64,000 nt of DNA from Winogradskyella immobilis (GCF_021887715.1 NZ_JAIQXX010000010.1:1-64000); one strand, 5' to 3'; positions 30,702 to 42,143 are shown, numbered from the stretch's first letter. Numbers and translations are program-made. Notes: generated by a model not told the origin, from the letters alone.

Positions 30702-30884
30702 TTATTTTGATTCTTCTACAGAAACCAAATGTGAAACTTTTCTAACCATACCAAGGATATTTGGTGTGTCTTCATGCTCAACAACCTGACCGATTCTTTT
30801 TAAACCTAAAGCTTCTAATGTTAGCTTTTGTCTTTTAGTACGGTTGATTGCACTTTTTACTTTAGTTACTTTAATCTTTGCCAT
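30702..30884 (-). CDS. rpmD: 50S ribosomal protein L30
   Basis: A 60-residue L30. The segment [21 protein letters not shown] is the family signature, followed by [17 protein letters not shown]. It is small but complete, between rpsE (13 bp) and rplO (14 bp). Confidence 0.96.
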   Translation of the reverse strand: MAKIKVTKVKSAINRTKRQKLTLEALGLKRIGQVVEHEDTPNILGMVRKVSHLVSVEESK

Positions 30885-30897
30885 CTTATCCTATAGA

Positions 30898-31422
30898 TTA
30901 TCCGTTAAATACTTTTTCAAGTGAAACTCCTCTTTCTTTAGCGATAGTATGTGCGCTTCTCAATTGTAATAAAGCATCAAATGTTGCCTTAACTACGTTA
31001 TGAGGATTTGAAGATCCTTGAGACTTAGATAATACATCATGTACACCTACGGCTTCAAGAACTGTTCTTACAGCACCACCAGCAATTACACCGGTACCAG
31101 GAGCAGCTGGTATAATATTTACTCTAGCTCCACCAAATTTACCTTTTTGCTCATGTGGTAAGGTTCCTTTTATAATAGGAATTCTTACTAAGTTCTTTTT
31201 TGCATCTTCAACGGCTTTAGCAATAGCTGTTGCAACATCTTTAGATTTCCCTAAACCATGTCCTACAACTCCTGCTTCATCACCTACTACTACAATAGCA
31301 GAAAATCCGAATGCTCTACCACCTTTAGTTACTTTAGTAACACGTTGTACGCCTACTAAACGATCTTTAAGTTCTAAACCTCCCGGTTTTACAAGCTCTG
31401 CGTTTTTATATTTTTGATACAT
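30898..31422 (-). CDS. rpsE: 30S ribosomal protein S5
   Basis: A 174-residue S5, important for decoding accuracy. The N-terminal double-stranded RNA-binding domain contains [20 protein letters not shown], including the loop where spectinomycin-resistance changes occur in other bacteria. The C-terminal domain has [17 protein letters not shown]. It is 6 bp from rplR. Confidence 0.97.
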   Translation of the reverse strand: MYQKYKNAELVKPGGLELKDRLVGVQRVTKVTKGGRAFGFSAIVVVGDEAGVVGHGLGKSKDVATAIAKAVEDAKKNLVRIPIIKGTLPHEQKGKFGGARVNIIPAAPGTGVIAGGAVRTVLEAVGVHDVLSKSQGSSNPHNVVKATFDALLQLRSAHTIAKERGVSLEKVFNG

Positions 31423-31428
31423 AATGTC

Positions 31429-31785
31429 TTAAAATTTAAGTCCTGCTTCTCTAGCACCTTCTGCTAATGATTTTACTCTTCCGTGATATAAATATCCACC
31501 TCTATCAAAAGCGATGGTTTCTACACCAGCACCTTTTGCTTTTTCTCCAATAGCTTTACCTACTAAAGTTGCAATTTCTGACTTGTTGCCATTAGCAGCG
31601 CTAATGTCTTTATCTCTTGAAGATGCAGCAGCAATAGTTTTACCAGTTACATCATCCACGATTTGAGCATAAATTTCTTTATTACTTCTAAAAACAGATA
31701 ACCTTGGTCTAGATTCAGTTCCAGATACAGTTTTTCGAATTCTGTTTTTAATTCTTTGTCTTCTTTCGTTCTTTGTTAATGCCAT
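31429..31785 (-). CDS. rplR: 50S ribosomal protein L18
   Basis: A 118-residue 5S rRNA-binding protein of the central protuberance. Basic N-terminus ([18 protein letters not shown]), then [20 protein letters not shown] and the C-terminal [24 protein letters not shown]. It lies 10 bp after rplF. Confidence 0.97.
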   Translation of the reverse strand: MALTKNERRQRIKNRIRKTVSGTESRPRLSVFRSNKEIYAQIVDDVTGKTIAAASSRDKDISAANGNKSEIATLVGKAIGEKAKGAGVETIAFDRGGYLYHGRVKSLAEGAREAGLKF

Positions 31786-31795
31786 AACCTAACTA

Positions 31796-32338
31796 TTAAG
31801 CTGATTTACCTGCTTTTCTTCTTATTTCTTCTCCTACAAACTTAACACCTTTTCCTTTGTATGGTTCTGGCTTACGGAAACCACGAATTTTCGCTGCTAC
31901 CTGACCTACCAATTGCTTATCAAATGATGTTAATTTTACGATTGGGTTTTTTCCTTTTTCAGAAATTGTCTCAACTTTTACTTCTGGAGCTACATCCAAA
32001 ATAATGTTATGAGAAAATCCTAAAGCTAAATCCAATTTTTGTCCTTGGTTAGATGCTCTATAACCTACACCTACCAATTCTAATTCTTTGGTCCATCCTT
32101 TTGACACACCTTCTATCATGTTTGCAATTAACGCTCTATATAAACCGTGTTTTGCTCTTTGATCTTTCTTATCTGAAGAACGCTCTAATGTTATTACACC
32201 GTCTTCAATTTTAATATCAATTTCTGAGTACTCTTGAGTTAATTCGCCTAATTTACCTTTTGTGGTAATTACGTTATTATTAACTTCTACAGTTACACCT
32301 TCAGGAATTGTTATTGGGTTTTTACCTATTCTAGACAT
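31796..32338 (-). CDS. rplF: 50S ribosomal protein L6
   Basis: A 180-residue L6 with two related domains, beside the factor-binding site of the large subunit. It begins MSRIGKNPITIPEGVTV; the second domain ends PEPYKGKGVKFVGEEIRRK, the family C-terminal signature. It lies 12 bp after rpsH. Confidence 0.97.
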   Translation of the reverse strand: MSRIGKNPITIPEGVTVEVNNNVITTKGKLGELTQEYSEIDIKIEDGVITLERSSDKKDQRAKHGLYRALIANMIEGVSKGWTKELELVGVGYRASNQGQKLDLALGFSHNIILDVAPEVKVETISEKGKNPIVKLTSFDKQLVGQVAAKIRGFRKPEPYKGKGVKFVGEEIRRKAGKSA

Positions 32339-32350
32339 ATCTTCCTGTTT

Positions 32351-32749
32351 TTAGTATACGTAACATAATACTTCACCACCAACATTTTCTCTTTGCGCTT
32401 GTTTCCCTGTCATCACTCCATGAGATGTAGAAACAATTGCAATACCTAAACCATTTAAGATTCTTGGCATTTCATTGGCGCCAGCATACCTACGTAAACC
32501 TGGTGTACTGATTCTTTGAATTTTTTTAATCACTGACTCTTTTGTGTCTTTATTGTACTTTAAAGCAATTTTAATTGTGCCTTGTACAGTAGAGTCATCA
32601 AATTTGTAACTTAAAATATATCCTTGGTCGAATAATATTTTAGTCATCTCTTTCTTTAAGTTAGATGCAGGAATTTCAACTACTCTGTGGTTAGCTTTAA
32701 CTGCATTTCTAACTCTTGTAAGATAATCCGCTATTGGATCTGTATACAT
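32351..32749 (-). CDS. rpsH: 30S ribosomal protein S8
   Basis: A 132-residue S8, a primary binder of the 16S central domain and, in E. coli, the translational repressor of the spc operon. The C-terminal RNA-binding motif STSHGVMTGKQAQRENVGGE is intact. The 77-bp gap to rpsN upstream is longer than most gaps in the operon. Confidence 0.97.
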   Translation of the reverse strand: MYTDPIADYLTRVRNAVKANHRVVEIPASNLKKEMTKILFDQGYILSYKFDDSTVQGTIKIALKYNKDTKESVIKKIQRISTPGLRRYAGANEMPRILNGLGIAIVSTSHGVMTGKQAQRENVGGEVLCYVY

Positions 32750-32826
32750 AGTTATTAATTTGCGGAATCGGTTTTTGGCATAACGAACGATTCGTTGCCA
32801 AACCTGAATCCAATTTATAATTTATT

Positions 32827-33096
32827 TTACCAGCTGGCTTTTTTAACACCCGGTATTAAACCTTGGTTAGCCATCTCTCTGAATGTAACACGCGAAATAC
32901 CAAAAGTTCTCATATATCCTTTTGGTCTACCAGTAAGTTTACAACGGTTGTGCATACGAATTGGTGAAGCGTTCTTTGGTAACTTTTGTAATGCTTCGTA
33001 ATCTCCAGCTTCTTTTAAAGCTTTACGTTTTTCAGCATACTTAGCAACCGTTTTAGCACGCTTAACTTCACGAGCTTTCATTGATTCTTTAGCCAT
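32827..33096 (-). CDS. rpsN: 30S ribosomal protein S14, zinc-free type
   Basis: An 89-residue S14 of the long, cysteine-poor (C-minus) type; the CXXC pairs of the short zinc form are absent. The C-terminal [20 protein letters not shown] segment, which binds 16S rRNA in the 30S head, is standard. It is 2 bp after rplE. Confidence 0.97.
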   Translation of the reverse strand: MAKESMKAREVKRAKTVAKYAEKRKALKEAGDYEALQKLPKNASPIRMHNRCKLTGRPKGYMRTFGISRVTFREMANQGLIPGVKKASW

Positions 33097-33098
33097 AA

Positions 33099-33650
33099 TT
33101 AATTCTTTTTAAAAGGTAATCCTAATTCTGTTAAAAGTGATTTTGCTTCCTTATCTGTGTCTGCCGATGTAACAAAAGTTATATCCATACCAGAAATTTT
33201 ATTGATTTTATCAATATCAATCTCTGGGAATATAATTTGTTCTGTAACACCTAAGTTATAGTTTCCTCTACCATCAAAACCTGTAGCTTTGATACCATTA
33301 AAATCTCTAACTCGTGGTAAAGCAGATGTAATTAAACGATCTAAGAACTCAAACATTTGCTCACCTCTTAAAGTTACTCTAGCTCCAATTGGCATGCCTT
33401 TACGTAACTTAAATGATGCAACGTCTTTTTTAGATAAAGTAGCTACAGCTTTTTGACCAGATATTTTTGTTAATTCATCAACAGCATGGTCAATTAATTT
33501 TTTATCTGCAACAGCAGCTCCAACACCTTTAGATATTACTATCTTAGTAAGCTTAGGCACTTGCATTACATTTTTATATCCAAATTCTTCTGTAAGAGTA
33601 GGAATAACTTTTTCCTTATACTCTTGTTTTAATCTTGCAACGTAAGCCAT
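33099..33650 (-). CDS. rplE: 50S ribosomal protein L5
   Basis: A 183-residue L5 that binds 5S rRNA and contacts S13 across the subunit interface. Standard segments: [35 protein letters not shown] and [21 protein letters not shown]. Start ATG 33650; 2 bp gap to rplX. Confidence 0.97.
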   Translation of the reverse strand: MAYVARLKQEYKEKVIPTLTEEFGYKNVMQVPKLTKIVISKGVGAAVADKKLIDHAVDELTKISGQKAVATLSKKDVASFKLRKGMPIGARVTLRGEQMFEFLDRLITSALPRVRDFNGIKATGFDGRGNYNLGVTEQIIFPEIDIDKINKISGMDITFVTSADTDKEAKSLLTELGLPFKKN

Positions 33651-33652
33651 AA

Positions 33653-33964
33653 CTAAATTACTTCATTAGATTTTTTAGAAAATCTCACTTTATTATCACC
33701 ATCCATTCTGTAACCTACTCGCGTAGTTTCACCTTTACTTGTTAATAAAGATAAATTTGAAACATGAATTGATGCTTCTTTTTCAACGATACCACCTTGA
33801 GGACTCTGTGCACTTGGTTTAGTGTGTTTCTTCACCATATTTACACCTTCCACGATGGCTCTATTCTTATCTTTTAATACTTTAAGTATTTTGCCTTCTG
33901 AACCTTTATGGTCACCAGCAATAACTTGCACAGTATCTCCTGTTTTTATTTTAAGCTTTGTCAT
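33653..33964 (-). CDS. rplX: 50S ribosomal protein L24
   Basis: A 103-residue L24, an early assembly initiator at the 5' end of 23S rRNA near the tunnel exit. The KOW motif (about 6-32) reads [20 protein letters not shown]. It lies between rplN (14 bp) and rplE. Confidence 0.97.
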   Translation of the reverse strand: MTKLKIKTGDTVQVIAGDHKGSEGKILKVLKDKNRAIVEGVNMVKKHTKPSAQSPQGGIVEKEASIHVSNLSLLTSKGETTRVGYRMDGDNKVRFSKKSNEVI

Positions 33965-33978
33965 CTTAAATTAATGTA

Positions 33979-34347
33979 TTAAAGCACCTCAGGTGCTAAT
34001 GATACAATCTTCATAAACTGTTTGTCACGAAGTTCTCTAGCAACAGGTCCAAAAACACGAGTTCCTCTCATTTCCCCTGTAGGATTTAAAAGTACACATG
34101 CATTATCATCGAATCTAATATAAGATCCATCAGGACGTCTTACTTCTTTAGCAGTACGCACAACAACAGCTGTAGATACAGCTCCTTTTTTTATACTTCC
34201 GTTTGGTGTTGCAGATTTCACAGAAACTACAATTTTATCACCTACAGATGCATAGCGCCTTTTTGTTCCACCAAGAACACGGATAGTTAATACTTCCTTT
34301 GCTCCTGTATTGTCAGCTACTTTTAATCTTGATTCTTGTTGTACCAT
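33979..34347 (-). CDS. rplN: 50S ribosomal protein L14
   Basis: A 122-residue L14 at the subunit interface; it is the docking site of the silencing factor RsfS, whose gene is also in this window. Conserved start [19 protein letters not shown], and [28 protein letters not shown] at the end. Confidence 0.97.
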   Translation of the reverse strand: MVQQESRLKVADNTGAKEVLTIRVLGGTKRRYASVGDKIVVSVKSATPNGSIKKGAVSTAVVVRTAKEVRRPDGSYIRFDDNACVLLNPTGEMRGTRVFGPVARELRDKQFMKIVSLAPEVL

Positions 34348-34349
34348 AA

Positions 34350-34607
34350 TTACTTAGCTCTTTCAATTATTTCTACTAATCTCCAACATTTAGATTTACT
34401 TAAAGGTCTTGTTTCCATGATCTTTACAGTATCACCAATGTTGCAGTCGTTTGTCTCATCGTGAGCGACATATTTTTTTGTCTTTAACACGAATTTTCCA
34501 TACATAGGATGTTTTACTTTTTTTACTTCAGCAACAACAATAGATTTTTGCATTTTGTTACTAGTAACTACTCCTATACGTTCTTTTCTTAAGTTTCTTT
34601 TTTCCAT
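34350..34607 (-). CDS. rpsQ: 30S ribosomal protein S17
   Basis: An 85-residue OB-fold protein binding the 5' domain of 16S rRNA. Typical segments: [19 protein letters not shown] and the [23 protein letters not shown] end. It is 2 bp before rplN. Confidence 0.97.
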   Translation of the reverse strand: MEKRNLRKERIGVVTSNKMQKSIVVAEVKKVKHPMYGKFVLKTKKYVAHDETNDCNIGDTVKIMETRPLSKSKCWRLVEIIERAK

Positions 34608-34624
34608 CTTTCAGCAGAATACAA

Positions 34625-34816
34625 TTATTGTACTTCTCTATTAGTTAACTCTGTTGCTATACGAGCTACATCTCGTCTTACGTTACGTAACTGTATAGGA
34701 TTCTCTAAAGGAGATATAGCATGTGCCATTTTTAGGTCTGTATAACTCTTTTTAGTTTCACTAAGTTTCTCTTGTAACTCAGCTGTAGATAGCTCTTTAA
34801 TTTCTGATTGCTTCAT
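34625..34816 (-). CDS. rpmC: 50S ribosomal protein L29
   Basis: A 63-residue two-helix protein at the tunnel exit near the SRP and trigger factor site. MKQSEIKELSTAELQEKLSE start and the NPIQLRNVRRDVARI C-terminal signature are intact. 12 bp from rplP. Confidence 0.97.
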   Translation of the reverse strand: MKQSEIKELSTAELQEKLSETKKSYTDLKMAHAISPLENPIQLRNVRRDVARIATELTNREVQ

Positions 34817-34828
34817 AATACTTTTATA

Positions 34829-35248
34829 TTAAGCTTCGTAATCTCTAGCTATTATAAACTTAGTTTTTACTGGAAGTTTTTGAGCGGCTAAACGAAGTGC
34901 TTCTTGAGCTACTTCTAATGGCACACCACTTACTTCAAATAATACACGACCTGGCTTTACAACTGCCACCCAATATTCAACGGCACCTTTACCTTTACCC
35001 ATACGTACTTCAAGAGGCTTTTTTGTAATAGGTTTGTCTGGAAATATTTTAATCCATAACGCTCCTTCTCTTTTCATGTAACGTGTAGCTGCAATACGTG
35101 CTGCTTCTATTTGACGTGCAGTAACAAACGTAGAATCTAAGGCTTTAATACCGAAAGTTCCATTTGATAACAAATGTCCTCTTCCTGCATTTCCTTTCAT
35201 ACGTCCTTTTTGCTGCTTACGAAATTTTGTTCTTTTAGGCTGTAACAT
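34829..35248 (-). CDS. rplP: 50S ribosomal protein L16
   Basis: A 139-residue L16 near the A-site tRNA and peptidyl-transferase centre. Standard segments: [19 protein letters not shown] and [20 protein letters not shown], ending KLPVKTKFI. The start is ATG 35248, 22 bp after rpsC. Confidence 0.97.
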   Translation of the reverse strand: MLQPKRTKFRKQQKGRMKGNAGRGHLLSNGTFGIKALDSTFVTARQIEAARIAATRYMKREGALWIKIFPDKPITKKPLEVRMGKGKGAVEYWVAVVKPGRVLFEVSGVPLEVAQEALRLAAQKLPVKTKFIIARDYEA

Positions 35249-35270
35249 TTTTCTTCTTTACTTTAAAAAA

Positions 35271-35996
35271 TTACTTTCTACGACGTTGTTGGTTTCCTCT
35301 TTTAGAGTTTCCTCCACGTCCACCTTTTCCTTTTTGTTTAGAAAGACCCACTAATGGAGAAAGTTCTCTTTTTCCATAAACTTCACCTTTCATTATCCAA
35401 ACTTTTACACCTAATCTTCCATAAGTAGTATGTGACTCTACTAATGCATAATCGATGTCAGCTCTAAAAGTTGATAATGGAATACGTCCTTCTTTATAGT
35501 GCTCAGAACGTGCCATTTCAGCACCGTTTAAACGACCACTAATTTGAATCTTGATTCCTTCTGCATTCATACGCATAGCCGCAGCAATAGCCATTTTAAT
35601 TGCACGTCTGTAAGAAATTCTACTTTCTATTTGACGAGCAATACTAGCTCCTACCAAATACGCATCTAGTTCAGGTCTCTTAATCTCAAAGATGTTCAAT
35701 TGAACTTCTTTACCAGTAATTTTCTTAAGCTCTTCTTTTAACTTATCTACCTCTTGTCCACCTTTACCGATAATAATACCAGGTCTAGCAGTAGTGATAG
35801 TAACGGTTACAAGTTTAAGCGTACGCTCAATAATCACTCTAGACACACTTGCTTTAGATAAACGAGCGTGAACATATTTTCTAATCTTATCGTCTTCAGC
35901 AAGTTTATCTCCATAATCATTGCCACCATACCAGTTAGACTCCCATCCTCTGATAATACCTAAACGATTTCCGATTGGATTTGTTTTTTGTCCCAT
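35271..35996 (-). CDS. rpsC: 30S ribosomal protein S3
   Basis: A 241-residue S3 at the mRNA entry channel. A type II KH domain (about 40-110) carries the loop [15 protein letters not shown]. The C-terminal domain has the helicase-associated basic patch, and a basic glycine-rich tail ends the protein. 9 bp after rplV. Confidence 0.97.
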   Translation of the reverse strand: MGQKTNPIGNRLGIIRGWESNWYGGNDYGDKLAEDDKIRKYVHARLSKASVSRVIIERTLKLVTVTITTARPGIIIGKGGQEVDKLKEELKKITGKEVQLNIFEIKRPELDAYLVGASIARQIESRISYRRAIKMAIAAAMRMNAEGIKIQISGRLNGAEMARSEHYKEGRIPLSTFRADIDYALVESHTTYGRLGVKVWIMKGEVYGKRELSPLVGLSKQKGKGGRGGNSKRGNQQRRRK

Positions 35997-36005
35997 ATCT
36001 CTATC

Positions 36006-36413
36006 TTAGCTTTGTGTTTTGTTTATTGAATCTATCACAACTGTTACGTGATTAGATCTTTTTCTAATTCTATGTGCTCTACCTTGAGGTGCAGGACGCA
36101 AACGCTTAAGCATTGTACCACTATCTACTCTAATTTCTTTTACAAATAAACCAGCTTCCTCAATATCAGCGTCTTCATTTTTAGCTTGCCAGTTTGCAAC
36201 GGCAGATAATACTAATTTTTCTAAACGACGTGATGCTTCTTTTTGGCTAAATCTAAGAATCTGCAAAGCTCTCTCTGCCTTTTCACCTCTTACTAAATCT
36301 GCAACTAAACGCATTTTACGTGGTGATGTAGGACAGTTATTTAGCTTTGCAAAAGCAACTTGCTTTTTCTCAGCTTTAATGGCATCTGCCATTTGTTTTT
36401 TACGACTTCCCAT
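36006..36413 (-). CDS. rplV: 50S ribosomal protein L22
   Basis: A 135-residue L22. A long beta-hairpin lining the exit tunnel includes [19 protein letters not shown]; this is the loop where macrolide-resistance changes occur in other species, and it looks normal here. The first ~20 residues are a basic extension relative to E. coli. An in-frame ATG at codon 8 is an alternative start. Confidence 0.96.
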   Translation of the reverse strand: MGSRKKQMADAIKAEKKQVAFAKLNNCPTSPRKMRLVADLVRGEKAERALQILRFSQKEASRRLEKLVLSAVANWQAKNEDADIEEAGLFVKEIRVDSGTMLKRLRPAPQGRAHRIRKRSNHVTVVIDSINKTQS

Positions 36414-36418
36414 GATTC

Positions 36419-36697
36419 TTATTTTTTACCTTTATTCTTAGCACCTGCATGACCACGGAATGATCTTGTTGGTGAAAATTCTCCTAACTTATGACCTACC
36501 ATGTTCTCAGTAACATATACTGGAACAAATTGACGACCATTATGAACAGCTATAGTTTGACCCACAAAGTCTGGAGAGATCATAGATGCTCTTGACCAAG
36601 TTTTGATAACTGTTTTTTTATTTGAAGCTACATTCTCTGCAACTTTCTTTTCTAATTTATAATGGATATAAGGTCCTTTTTTTAATGAACGTGCCAT
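36419..36697 (-). CDS. rpsS: 30S ribosomal protein S19
   Basis: A 92-residue S19 of the 30S head, pairing with S13. Starts [19 protein letters not shown] and carries [22 protein letters not shown]; the C-terminal [20 protein letters not shown] is standard. Confidence 0.97.
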   Translation of the reverse strand: MARSLKKGPYIHYKLEKKVAENVASNKKTVIKTWSRASMISPDFVGQTIAVHNGRQFVPVYVTENMVGHKLGEFSPTRSFRGHAGAKNKGKK

Positions 36698-36707
36698 ACT
36701 ATCTTAA

Positions 36708-37535
36708 TTATTTCTTTCTACGTTCTACAATATACTTATTACTCGCTTTTGTCTTAGAACGTGTTCTATAACCTTTAGCAGGTATACCGTTTCTAGATCT
36801 TGGGTGACCACCAGATGATTTTCCTTCACCACCACCCATTGGATGATCGACTGGATTCATTACTACCGGTCTTACTCTTGGACGTCTTCCTAACCATCTA
36901 CTTCTACCAGCTTTACCTGATACCAGTAATTGATGATCTGAATTAGAAATAACACCTATAGTTGCCATACAGTTTACAAGAATCATTCTTGTCTCACCAG
37001 ATGGTAACTTAACGGTAGCAAATTTACCATCTCTTGCCATTAATTGAGCAAATGCACCTGCACTACGAGCCATAACAGCTCCTTGTCCTGGACGCAACTC
37101 TATACAAGAGATAATTGTACCTAAAGGTATTTGACTTAATGGCATAGCATTTCCTATTTCAGGAGCTACACCTGTTTCACCAGAAACGATTTTTTGCCCT
37201 ACTTGTAAACCATTTTGAGCGATAACATAACGCTTTTCGCCATCTTGGTAGTTTAGTAATGCAATAAATGCTGTTCTGTTAGGATCGTATTCAATTGTTT
37301 TAACTTCTGCTGGAATACCAGTTTTGTTACGTTTAAAATCAATAATACGATACTTCTTCTTATGACCTCCACCTAAATGGCGCATGGTCATTTTTCCTTG
37401 ACTGTTTCTACCACCAGATCTTTTTTTCGGAGCAAGCAAGCTTTTCTCCGGCTTATCAGTAGTTATGGCGTCAAATCCATTTACTACTCTAAATCGCTGA
37501 GCTGATGTGATCGGTTTTAATTTTCTTACTGACAT
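36708..37535 (-). CDS. rplB: 50S ribosomal protein L2
   Basis: A 275-residue L2, among the proteins closest to the peptidyl-transferase centre. The conserved histidine is H231 in [18 protein letters not shown] (E. coli H229). The RNA-binding core [20 protein letters not shown] is normal. It lies between rplW and rpsS in standard S10 operon order. Confidence 0.97.
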   Translation of the reverse strand: MSVRKLKPITSAQRFRVVNGFDAITTDKPEKSLLAPKKRSGGRNSQGKMTMRHLGGGHKKKYRIIDFKRNKTGIPAEVKTIEYDPNRTAFIALLNYQDGEKRYVIAQNGLQVGQKIVSGETGVAPEIGNAMPLSQIPLGTIISCIELRPGQGAVMARSAGAFAQLMARDGKFATVKLPSGETRMILVNCMATIGVISNSDHQLLVSGKAGRSRWLGRRPRVRPVVMNPVDHPMGGGEGKSSGGHPRSRNGIPAKGYRTRSKTKASNKYIVERRKK

Positions 37536-37547
37536 TAATGTCTAAAA

Positions 37548-37838
37548 TTACATGTTAGTGTATAAATCTATTACTTCACCTTCCGCCAGTTGTACAATTG
37601 CTTTTTTAACAGCATTTGTTTTACCATTTTGAACACCTGTTTTTGTGAAACGGGTTTTTCTATCTGGACGGACATTTATTGTACGAACTTTTTCTACAGA
37701 AACTCCATAAGCAGCTTCTACTGCTTTTTTAATTTCTACCTTGTTCGCCTTTGTATTCACTTGAAAAGCATATGCATTTAGCGTTTCGCTTTGCATTGTT
37801 GCTTTCTCTGTGATTATCGGTTTTATTAAGATACTCAT
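37548..37838 (-). CDS. rplW: 50S ribosomal protein L23
   Basis: A 96-residue L23 at the tunnel exit, docking site of trigger factor and SRP. Start MSILIKPIITEKATMQ, and the ANKVEIKKAVEAAYGVSVEKVRT signature of the family is present. 7 bp after rplD. Confidence 0.97.
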   Translation of the reverse strand: MSILIKPIITEKATMQSETLNAYAFQVNTKANKVEIKKAVEAAYGVSVEKVRTINVRPDRKTRFTKTGVQNGKTNAVKKAIVQLAEGEVIDLYTNM

Positions 37839-37845
37839 TGGTGTT

Positions 37846-38475
37846 CTATTTACTTAAATTCGATTCAATTCCTTCTAAAGCACCTTCTAAAAGAACAACT
37901 TTATTAGCGTTCATTATTTTATAAGTACTTAATTCTGAGCTATTTATAACTTCAGAGCGTTTTAAATTACGCGACGACAAATATACATTATTATTTGAGC
38001 CTCCCAACACAAATAATGTTTTTTTGTTCTCTACCTCTAATGCTTTCAATACATTAACAAAATTCTTAGTCTTAGGAGCATCGAAGTTAAAATCTTCTAA
38101 TACTACAATTGACTTCTCATTTGCTTTAATACTCAAGGCTGATTTACGAGCTAAGCGCTTAACATTTTTGTTAAGTTTAAACCCATAATTTCTTGGTCTT
38201 GGACCAAACATACGTCCACCACCTTTAAAAACACCAGATTTAATAGAACCTGCACGTGCTGTACCTGTTCCTTTTTGTTTTTTAATCTTGCGTGTACTAC
38301 CAGCAATTTCTCCTCTTTCTTTAGACTTATGCGTTCCTTGTCTTTGATTAGCCAAGTATTGCTTTACATCTAAATAAACAGCATGGTTGTTTGGTTCTAT
38401 AGCAAACACGTCTTTAGAAAGCTCAGCTTTTCTTCCCGTGTCTTTTCCGTTGATATCTATAACTGCTACTTTCAT
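37846..38475 (-). CDS. rplD: 50S ribosomal protein L4
   Basis: A 209-residue L4. The extended tunnel loop carries [19 protein letters not shown], with no change that suggests macrolide resistance. In E. coli L4 also regulates the S10 operon; an equivalent leader was not identified. Its start overlaps the rplC stop by one base (TAATG). Confidence 0.97.
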   Translation of the reverse strand: MKVAVIDINGKDTGRKAELSKDVFAIEPNNHAVYLDVKQYLANQRQGTHKSKERGEIAGSTRKIKKQKGTGTARAGSIKSGVFKGGGRMFGPRPRNYGFKLNKNVKRLARKSALSIKANEKSIVVLEDFNFDAPKTKNFVNVLKALEVENKKTLFVLGGSNNNVYLSSRNLKRSEVINSSELSTYKIMNANKVVLLEGALEGIESNLSK

Positions 38476-39092
38476 TATTTTTCAATAATTACATAAGAGT
38501 TTTTGTGACCAGGAACACATCCTTTAACTACTAAAAGATTTTTTTCTGGTACCACTTTATATACTCTTAAATTTTGAACTTTAACTGTATCTCCACCCAT
38601 TCTTCCGGCCATCTTCATTCCTTTGAATACTCTCGCAGGATAAGAAGCTGCACCAATAGAACCTGGAGCTCTTAAACGATTATGTTGACCATGCGTTGCT
38701 TGACCTACACCACCGAATCCGTGACGTTTTACTACACCTTGAAAACCTTTACCTTTTGAAGTTCCTGCTACATCAACAAATTCTCCTTCAATAAAGTGTT
38801 CTACTGTTATAGCATCACCTAATTTGTACTCCGCATCAAAACCTTTGAATTCAACAACTTTGCGTTTTACAGAAGTACCCGCTTTTTTAGCATGACCAAT
38901 GTCTGCTTTAGTAGCGCTTTTTTCTGTCGCGTCATCGAAACCTAATTGAAGTGCACTATAACCGTCTACTTCTTCAGTTCTGACTTGGGTAACGATACAT
39001 GGTCCAGCTTCGATTACTGTACATGGAATATTCTTTCCATTTTCATCAAAGATGCTGGTCATACCGATTTTTTTTCCAATTAACCCAGACAT
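38475..39092 (-). CDS. rplC: 50S ribosomal protein L3
   Basis: A 205-residue L3 with the long loop toward the peptidyl-transferase centre: [16 protein letters not shown] and [21 protein letters not shown]. It begins [19 protein letters not shown]. The 123-bp gap after rpsJ contains a strong hairpin, so expression of rplC and later genes may be set apart from the str genes. Confidence 0.97.
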   Translation of the reverse strand: MSGLIGKKIGMTSIFDENGKNIPCTVIEAGPCIVTQVRTEEVDGYSALQLGFDDATEKSATKADIGHAKKAGTSVKRKVVEFKGFDAEYKLGDAITVEHFIEGEFVDVAGTSKGKGFQGVVKRHGFGGVGQATHGQHNRLRAPGSIGAASYPARVFKGMKMAGRMGGDTVKVQNLRVYKVVPEKNLLVVKGCVPGHKNSYVIIEK

Positions 39093-39128
39093 ATTATTTA
39101 TTATTAATTATTACTATTTATTGTTCAA

Positions 39129-39163
39129 AATTCAAGGCTGAAAATACGTTTCAGCCTTGAATT
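39129..39163 (-). terminator. Hairpin between rpsJ and rplC (terminator or attenuator)
   Basis: A perfect 15-bp stem (AATTCAAGGCTGAAA / TTTCAGCCTTGAATT) with a 5-nt loop, followed on the minus strand by AATTTTG. It lies 52 bp after the rpsJ stop and 36 bp before rplC. The T run is short, so partial termination or RNA-processing roles are both possible. Confidence 0.65.
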
Positions 39164-39215
39164 GTATTTTTACCGTTTTTCCTTCGCTCGCAGCTCAGGA
39201 CATGTTTTGTTTCAA

Positions 39216-39521
39216 TTACACTTTAATCTCAACTTCAACTCCACTTGGTAATTCAAGCTTCATTAAGGCATCGATTGTCTTAGAAGACGAAGAGTAAATA
39301 TCTAATAAACGCTTATAAGAGCTTAATTGAAATTGTTCTCTAGACTTCTTGTTTACGTGTGGTGAACGTAATACAGTGAAAATTTTCTTGTGTGTTGGTA
39401 ATGGAATTGGACCCGTTACAACAGCACCTGTACTTTTTACTGTTTTTACAATCTTATCAGCAGACTTGTCAACTAAATTATGATCGTAAGACTTTAATTT
39501 TATTCTAATTTTCTGACTCAT
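39216..39521 (-). CDS. rpsJ: 30S ribosomal protein S10
   Basis: A 101-residue S10, which binds 16S rRNA and, in transcription, pairs with NusB. Family segments: [45 protein letters not shown] (seen as a continuous block) and the end [14 protein letters not shown]. It follows fusA by 12 bp; tuf, which stands here in many bacteria, is absent as in other Bacteroidota. Confidence 0.97.
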   Translation of the reverse strand: MSQKIRIKLKSYDHNLVDKSADKIVKTVKSTGAVVTGPIPLPTHKKIFTVLRSPHVNKKSREQFQLSSYKRLLDIYSSSSKTIDALMKLELPSGVEVEIKV

Positions 39522-39533
39522 TTTCTTTTAGTT

Positions 39534-41660
39534 TTAAGCTTCTACGCCTTTTGCTGCTTTAATTACTTCTTCTGATATATTTGACGGAGTCTCTGCATAG
39601 TGAGAGAATTCCATTGTAGATGTTGCTCTACCTGAAGATAATGTACGTAATGTTGTTACATATCCGAACATTTCAGATAATGGCACTGTAGCTTTTACTG
39701 TTTTAGCACCAGCTCTATCACCCATATCACTTACTTGACCACGACGACGGTTTAAGTCACCTACAATATCACCCATATTTTCTTCTGGTGTTATTACCTC
39801 AAGTTTCATAATAGGCTCCATAATCACAGCTTTAGCAGCTTTAGCAGCATTTTTAAATCCAAGTTTAGCAGCCAATTCAAATGATAACTGATCAGAATCC
39901 ACGTCATGGTATGAACCATCTTTAAGTGTCACTTTCATAGCATCAACTTCGTAACCTGCCAATGGACCATTTACCATTGCCATTTTGAATCCTTTTTCTA
40001 TTGAAGGGATAAATTCTTTAGGAACATTACCACCTTTAATTATAGATTCAAATTGAAGTCCAACTGCTCCTTCTTCTGCTGGCTCTACCGTAAACACAAT
40101 ATCAGCAAACTTACCACGACCACCAGATTGTTTCTTATAAACCTCTCTATGATCTGCAGCTTGTGTTATAGCTTCTTTATACTCTACTTGTGGTTGACCT
40201 TGGTTAACCTCAACTTTAAACTCACGCTTTAAACGATCTACAATTACATCTAAGTGAAGCTCACCCATACCAGAAATAATGGTTTGACCAGAGGCTTCGT
40301 CTGAACGCACTGTAAATGTTGGATCTTCTTCAGCTAATTTTGCTAAACCAATACCTAGCTTATCTACATCTGCTTTAGTTTTTGGCTCAACCGCGATACC
40401 GATTACTGGATCAGGAAAGTCCATAGATTCTAAAACAATAGGATGTTTTTCAGCTGTTAATGTATCTCCTGTTTTAATAGACTTAAATCCAACAGCAGCT
40501 CCAATATCACCAGCTTCTATAAAATCAATTGCATTTTGTTTATTGGCGTGCATTTGGTATATACGTGAGATACGTTCTTTTTTACCAGAACGGTTATTTA
40601 ACACGTAAGAACCTGCATCTAAACGACCAGAATAAGCTCTAAAGAATGCTAAACGACCTACAAAAGGATCTGTTGCAATTTTAAATGCTAAAGCAGCGAA
40701 TGGCTCCTTTACATCTGGTTTACGAATTTCTTCTTGCTCAGTATCTGGATTTACACCAACAATACCTTCTTTATCTGTTGGAGAAGGTAAATAACGACAT
40801 ACAGCATCTAATAAGAATTGTACCCCTTTATTTTTAAAAGCAGAACCACAAATCATTGGAATGATTGCCATATCCATTACAGCAGCTCTAAGTGCAGCAT
40901 GCACTTCTTCTTCTGTAATTGAATCTTCATCTTCCATGAACTTTTCTAGTAAGTTCTCATCGTAACTTGCTACTTCTTCAATTAATAAAGCTCTATATTT
41001 TTTAGCCTCGTCTTTAAGCTCATCTGGAATTTCAATAACATCAAAAGTTGCCCCTTGAGTTTCATCATGCCATACAATAGCTCTATTTTTTACTAAATCT
41101 ATAATACCTTTAAAATCTATTTCGTCACCAATGTTTAAAACAATTGGCACCGCGTTAGATTTTAACATATCTTTTACCTGTTGACAAACACCTAAAAAAT
41201 TAGATCCTTGACGGTCCATTTTATTAACAAAACCAATACGAGGTACTTTATAGTTATCTGCAAGTCTCCAGTTAGTTTCAGATTGTGGCTCAACACCATC
41301 TACCGCACTAAATAAGAATACTAAACCATCTAACACACGTAAAGAACGGTTTACTTCAACCGTAAAATCCACGTGACCAGGAGTATCGATAATATTAAAA
41401 TGGTATCCTTTAGTTTCTGGAGTTGGTTCTCCATTTTCAATAGGGAATTTCCACTCACAAGTCGTAGCAGCAGAAGTAATTGTAATACCTCTTTCTTGCT
41501 CTTGCTCCATCCAGTCCATTGTTGCAGCACCATCATGTACTTCACCAATTTTATGTGAAACTCCTGTATAATAAAGAATACGTTCTGTAGTCGTGGTTTT
41601 ACCAGCGTCAATATGCGCAGCAATACCTATATTTCTTGTAAATTTTAAATCTCTTGCCAT
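39534..41660 (-). CDS. fusA: Elongation factor G
   Basis: A 708-residue translocase GTPase. G1 is AHIDAGKT (15-22), then G3 DTPGH and G4 NKMD. Domains II-V follow, with the domain IV tip region [16 protein letters not shown]. Length is normal for a canonical EF-G. It sits 6 bp after rpsG and 12 bp before rpsJ. Confidence 0.98.
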   Translation of the reverse strand: MARDLKFTRNIGIAAHIDAGKTTTTERILYYTGVSHKIGEVHDGAATMDWMEQEQERGITITSAATTCEWKFPIENGEPTPETKGYHFNIIDTPGHVDFTVEVNRSLRVLDGLVFLFSAVDGVEPQSETNWRLADNYKVPRIGFVNKMDRQGSNFLGVCQQVKDMLKSNAVPIVLNIGDEIDFKGIIDLVKNRAIVWHDETQGATFDVIEIPDELKDEAKKYRALLIEEVASYDENLLEKFMEDEDSITEEEVHAALRAAVMDMAIIPMICGSAFKNKGVQFLLDAVCRYLPSPTDKEGIVGVNPDTEQEEIRKPDVKEPFAALAFKIATDPFVGRLAFFRAYSGRLDAGSYVLNNRSGKKERISRIYQMHANKQNAIDFIEAGDIGAAVGFKSIKTGDTLTAEKHPIVLESMDFPDPVIGIAVEPKTKADVDKLGIGLAKLAEEDPTFTVRSDEASGQTIISGMGELHLDVIVDRLKREFKVEVNQGQPQVEYKEAITQAADHREVYKKQSGGRGKFADIVFTVEPAEEGAVGLQFESIIKGGNVPKEFIPSIEKGFKMAMVNGPLAGYEVDAMKVTLKDGSYHDVDSDQLSFELAAKLGFKNAAKAAKAVIMEPIMKLEVITPEENMGDIVGDLNRRRGQVSDMGDRAGAKTVKATVPLSEMFGYVTTLRTLSSGRATSTMEFSHYAETPSNISEEVIKAAKGVEA

Positions 41661-41666
41661 TTCTTA

Positions 41667-42143
41667 TTAAAATCTAAAGTGAGAGAATGCTTTATTTGCT
41701 TCTGCCATTTTATGAGTATCTACTCTTTTCTTAACGGCTGCACCTTCTTCTTTAGCAGCAGCTAATACTTCTGCAGCTAAACGTTGTGCCATAGATTTTT
41801 CGTTTCTTTTACGTGAATAGCCAATTAACCACTTCATCGCAGTAGAAACTTTACGATCTGGACGAATTTGCATTGGTATTTGGAATGTAGCACCACCAAC
41901 TCTACGACTACGCACTTCTACGTGAGGCATAACGTTAGACAAAGCGTCTTTCCAAATTTCTAATGCTGTTTTTTCGTCATCATTCTTTTTTTCTTCAACG
42001 ATATCAATCGCATCATAAAATACTTTAAAAGCTACAGACTTTTTACCATCCCACATCATCATATTAACGAAACGTGTTACTAACTGATCGTTAAATTTTG
42101 GATCTGGTAAAAGCGGTCTCTTTTTTGCTGCTCTTTTTCTCAT
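41667..42143 (-). CDS. rpsG: 30S ribosomal protein S7
   Basis: A 158-residue S7, the assembly initiator of the 30S head. Start [38 protein letters not shown] and the C-terminal AFSHFRF are standard. In E. coli S7 regulates the str operon. It is 22 bp from rpsL. Confidence 0.97.
   Translation of the reverse strand: MRKRAAKKRPLLPDPKFNDQLVTRFVNMMMWDGKKSVAFKVFYDAIDIVEEKKNDDEKTALEIWKDALSNVMPHVEVRSRRVGGATFQIPMQIRPDRKVSTAMKWLIGYSRKRNEKSMAQRLAAEVLAAAKEEGAAVKKRVDTHKMAEANKAFSHFRF

Noticed and set aside
39534-41660. Missing tuf gene as a sign of rearrangement
   Set aside because: Absence of tuf between fusA and rpsJ is usual in Bacteroidota; not evidence of a deletion.
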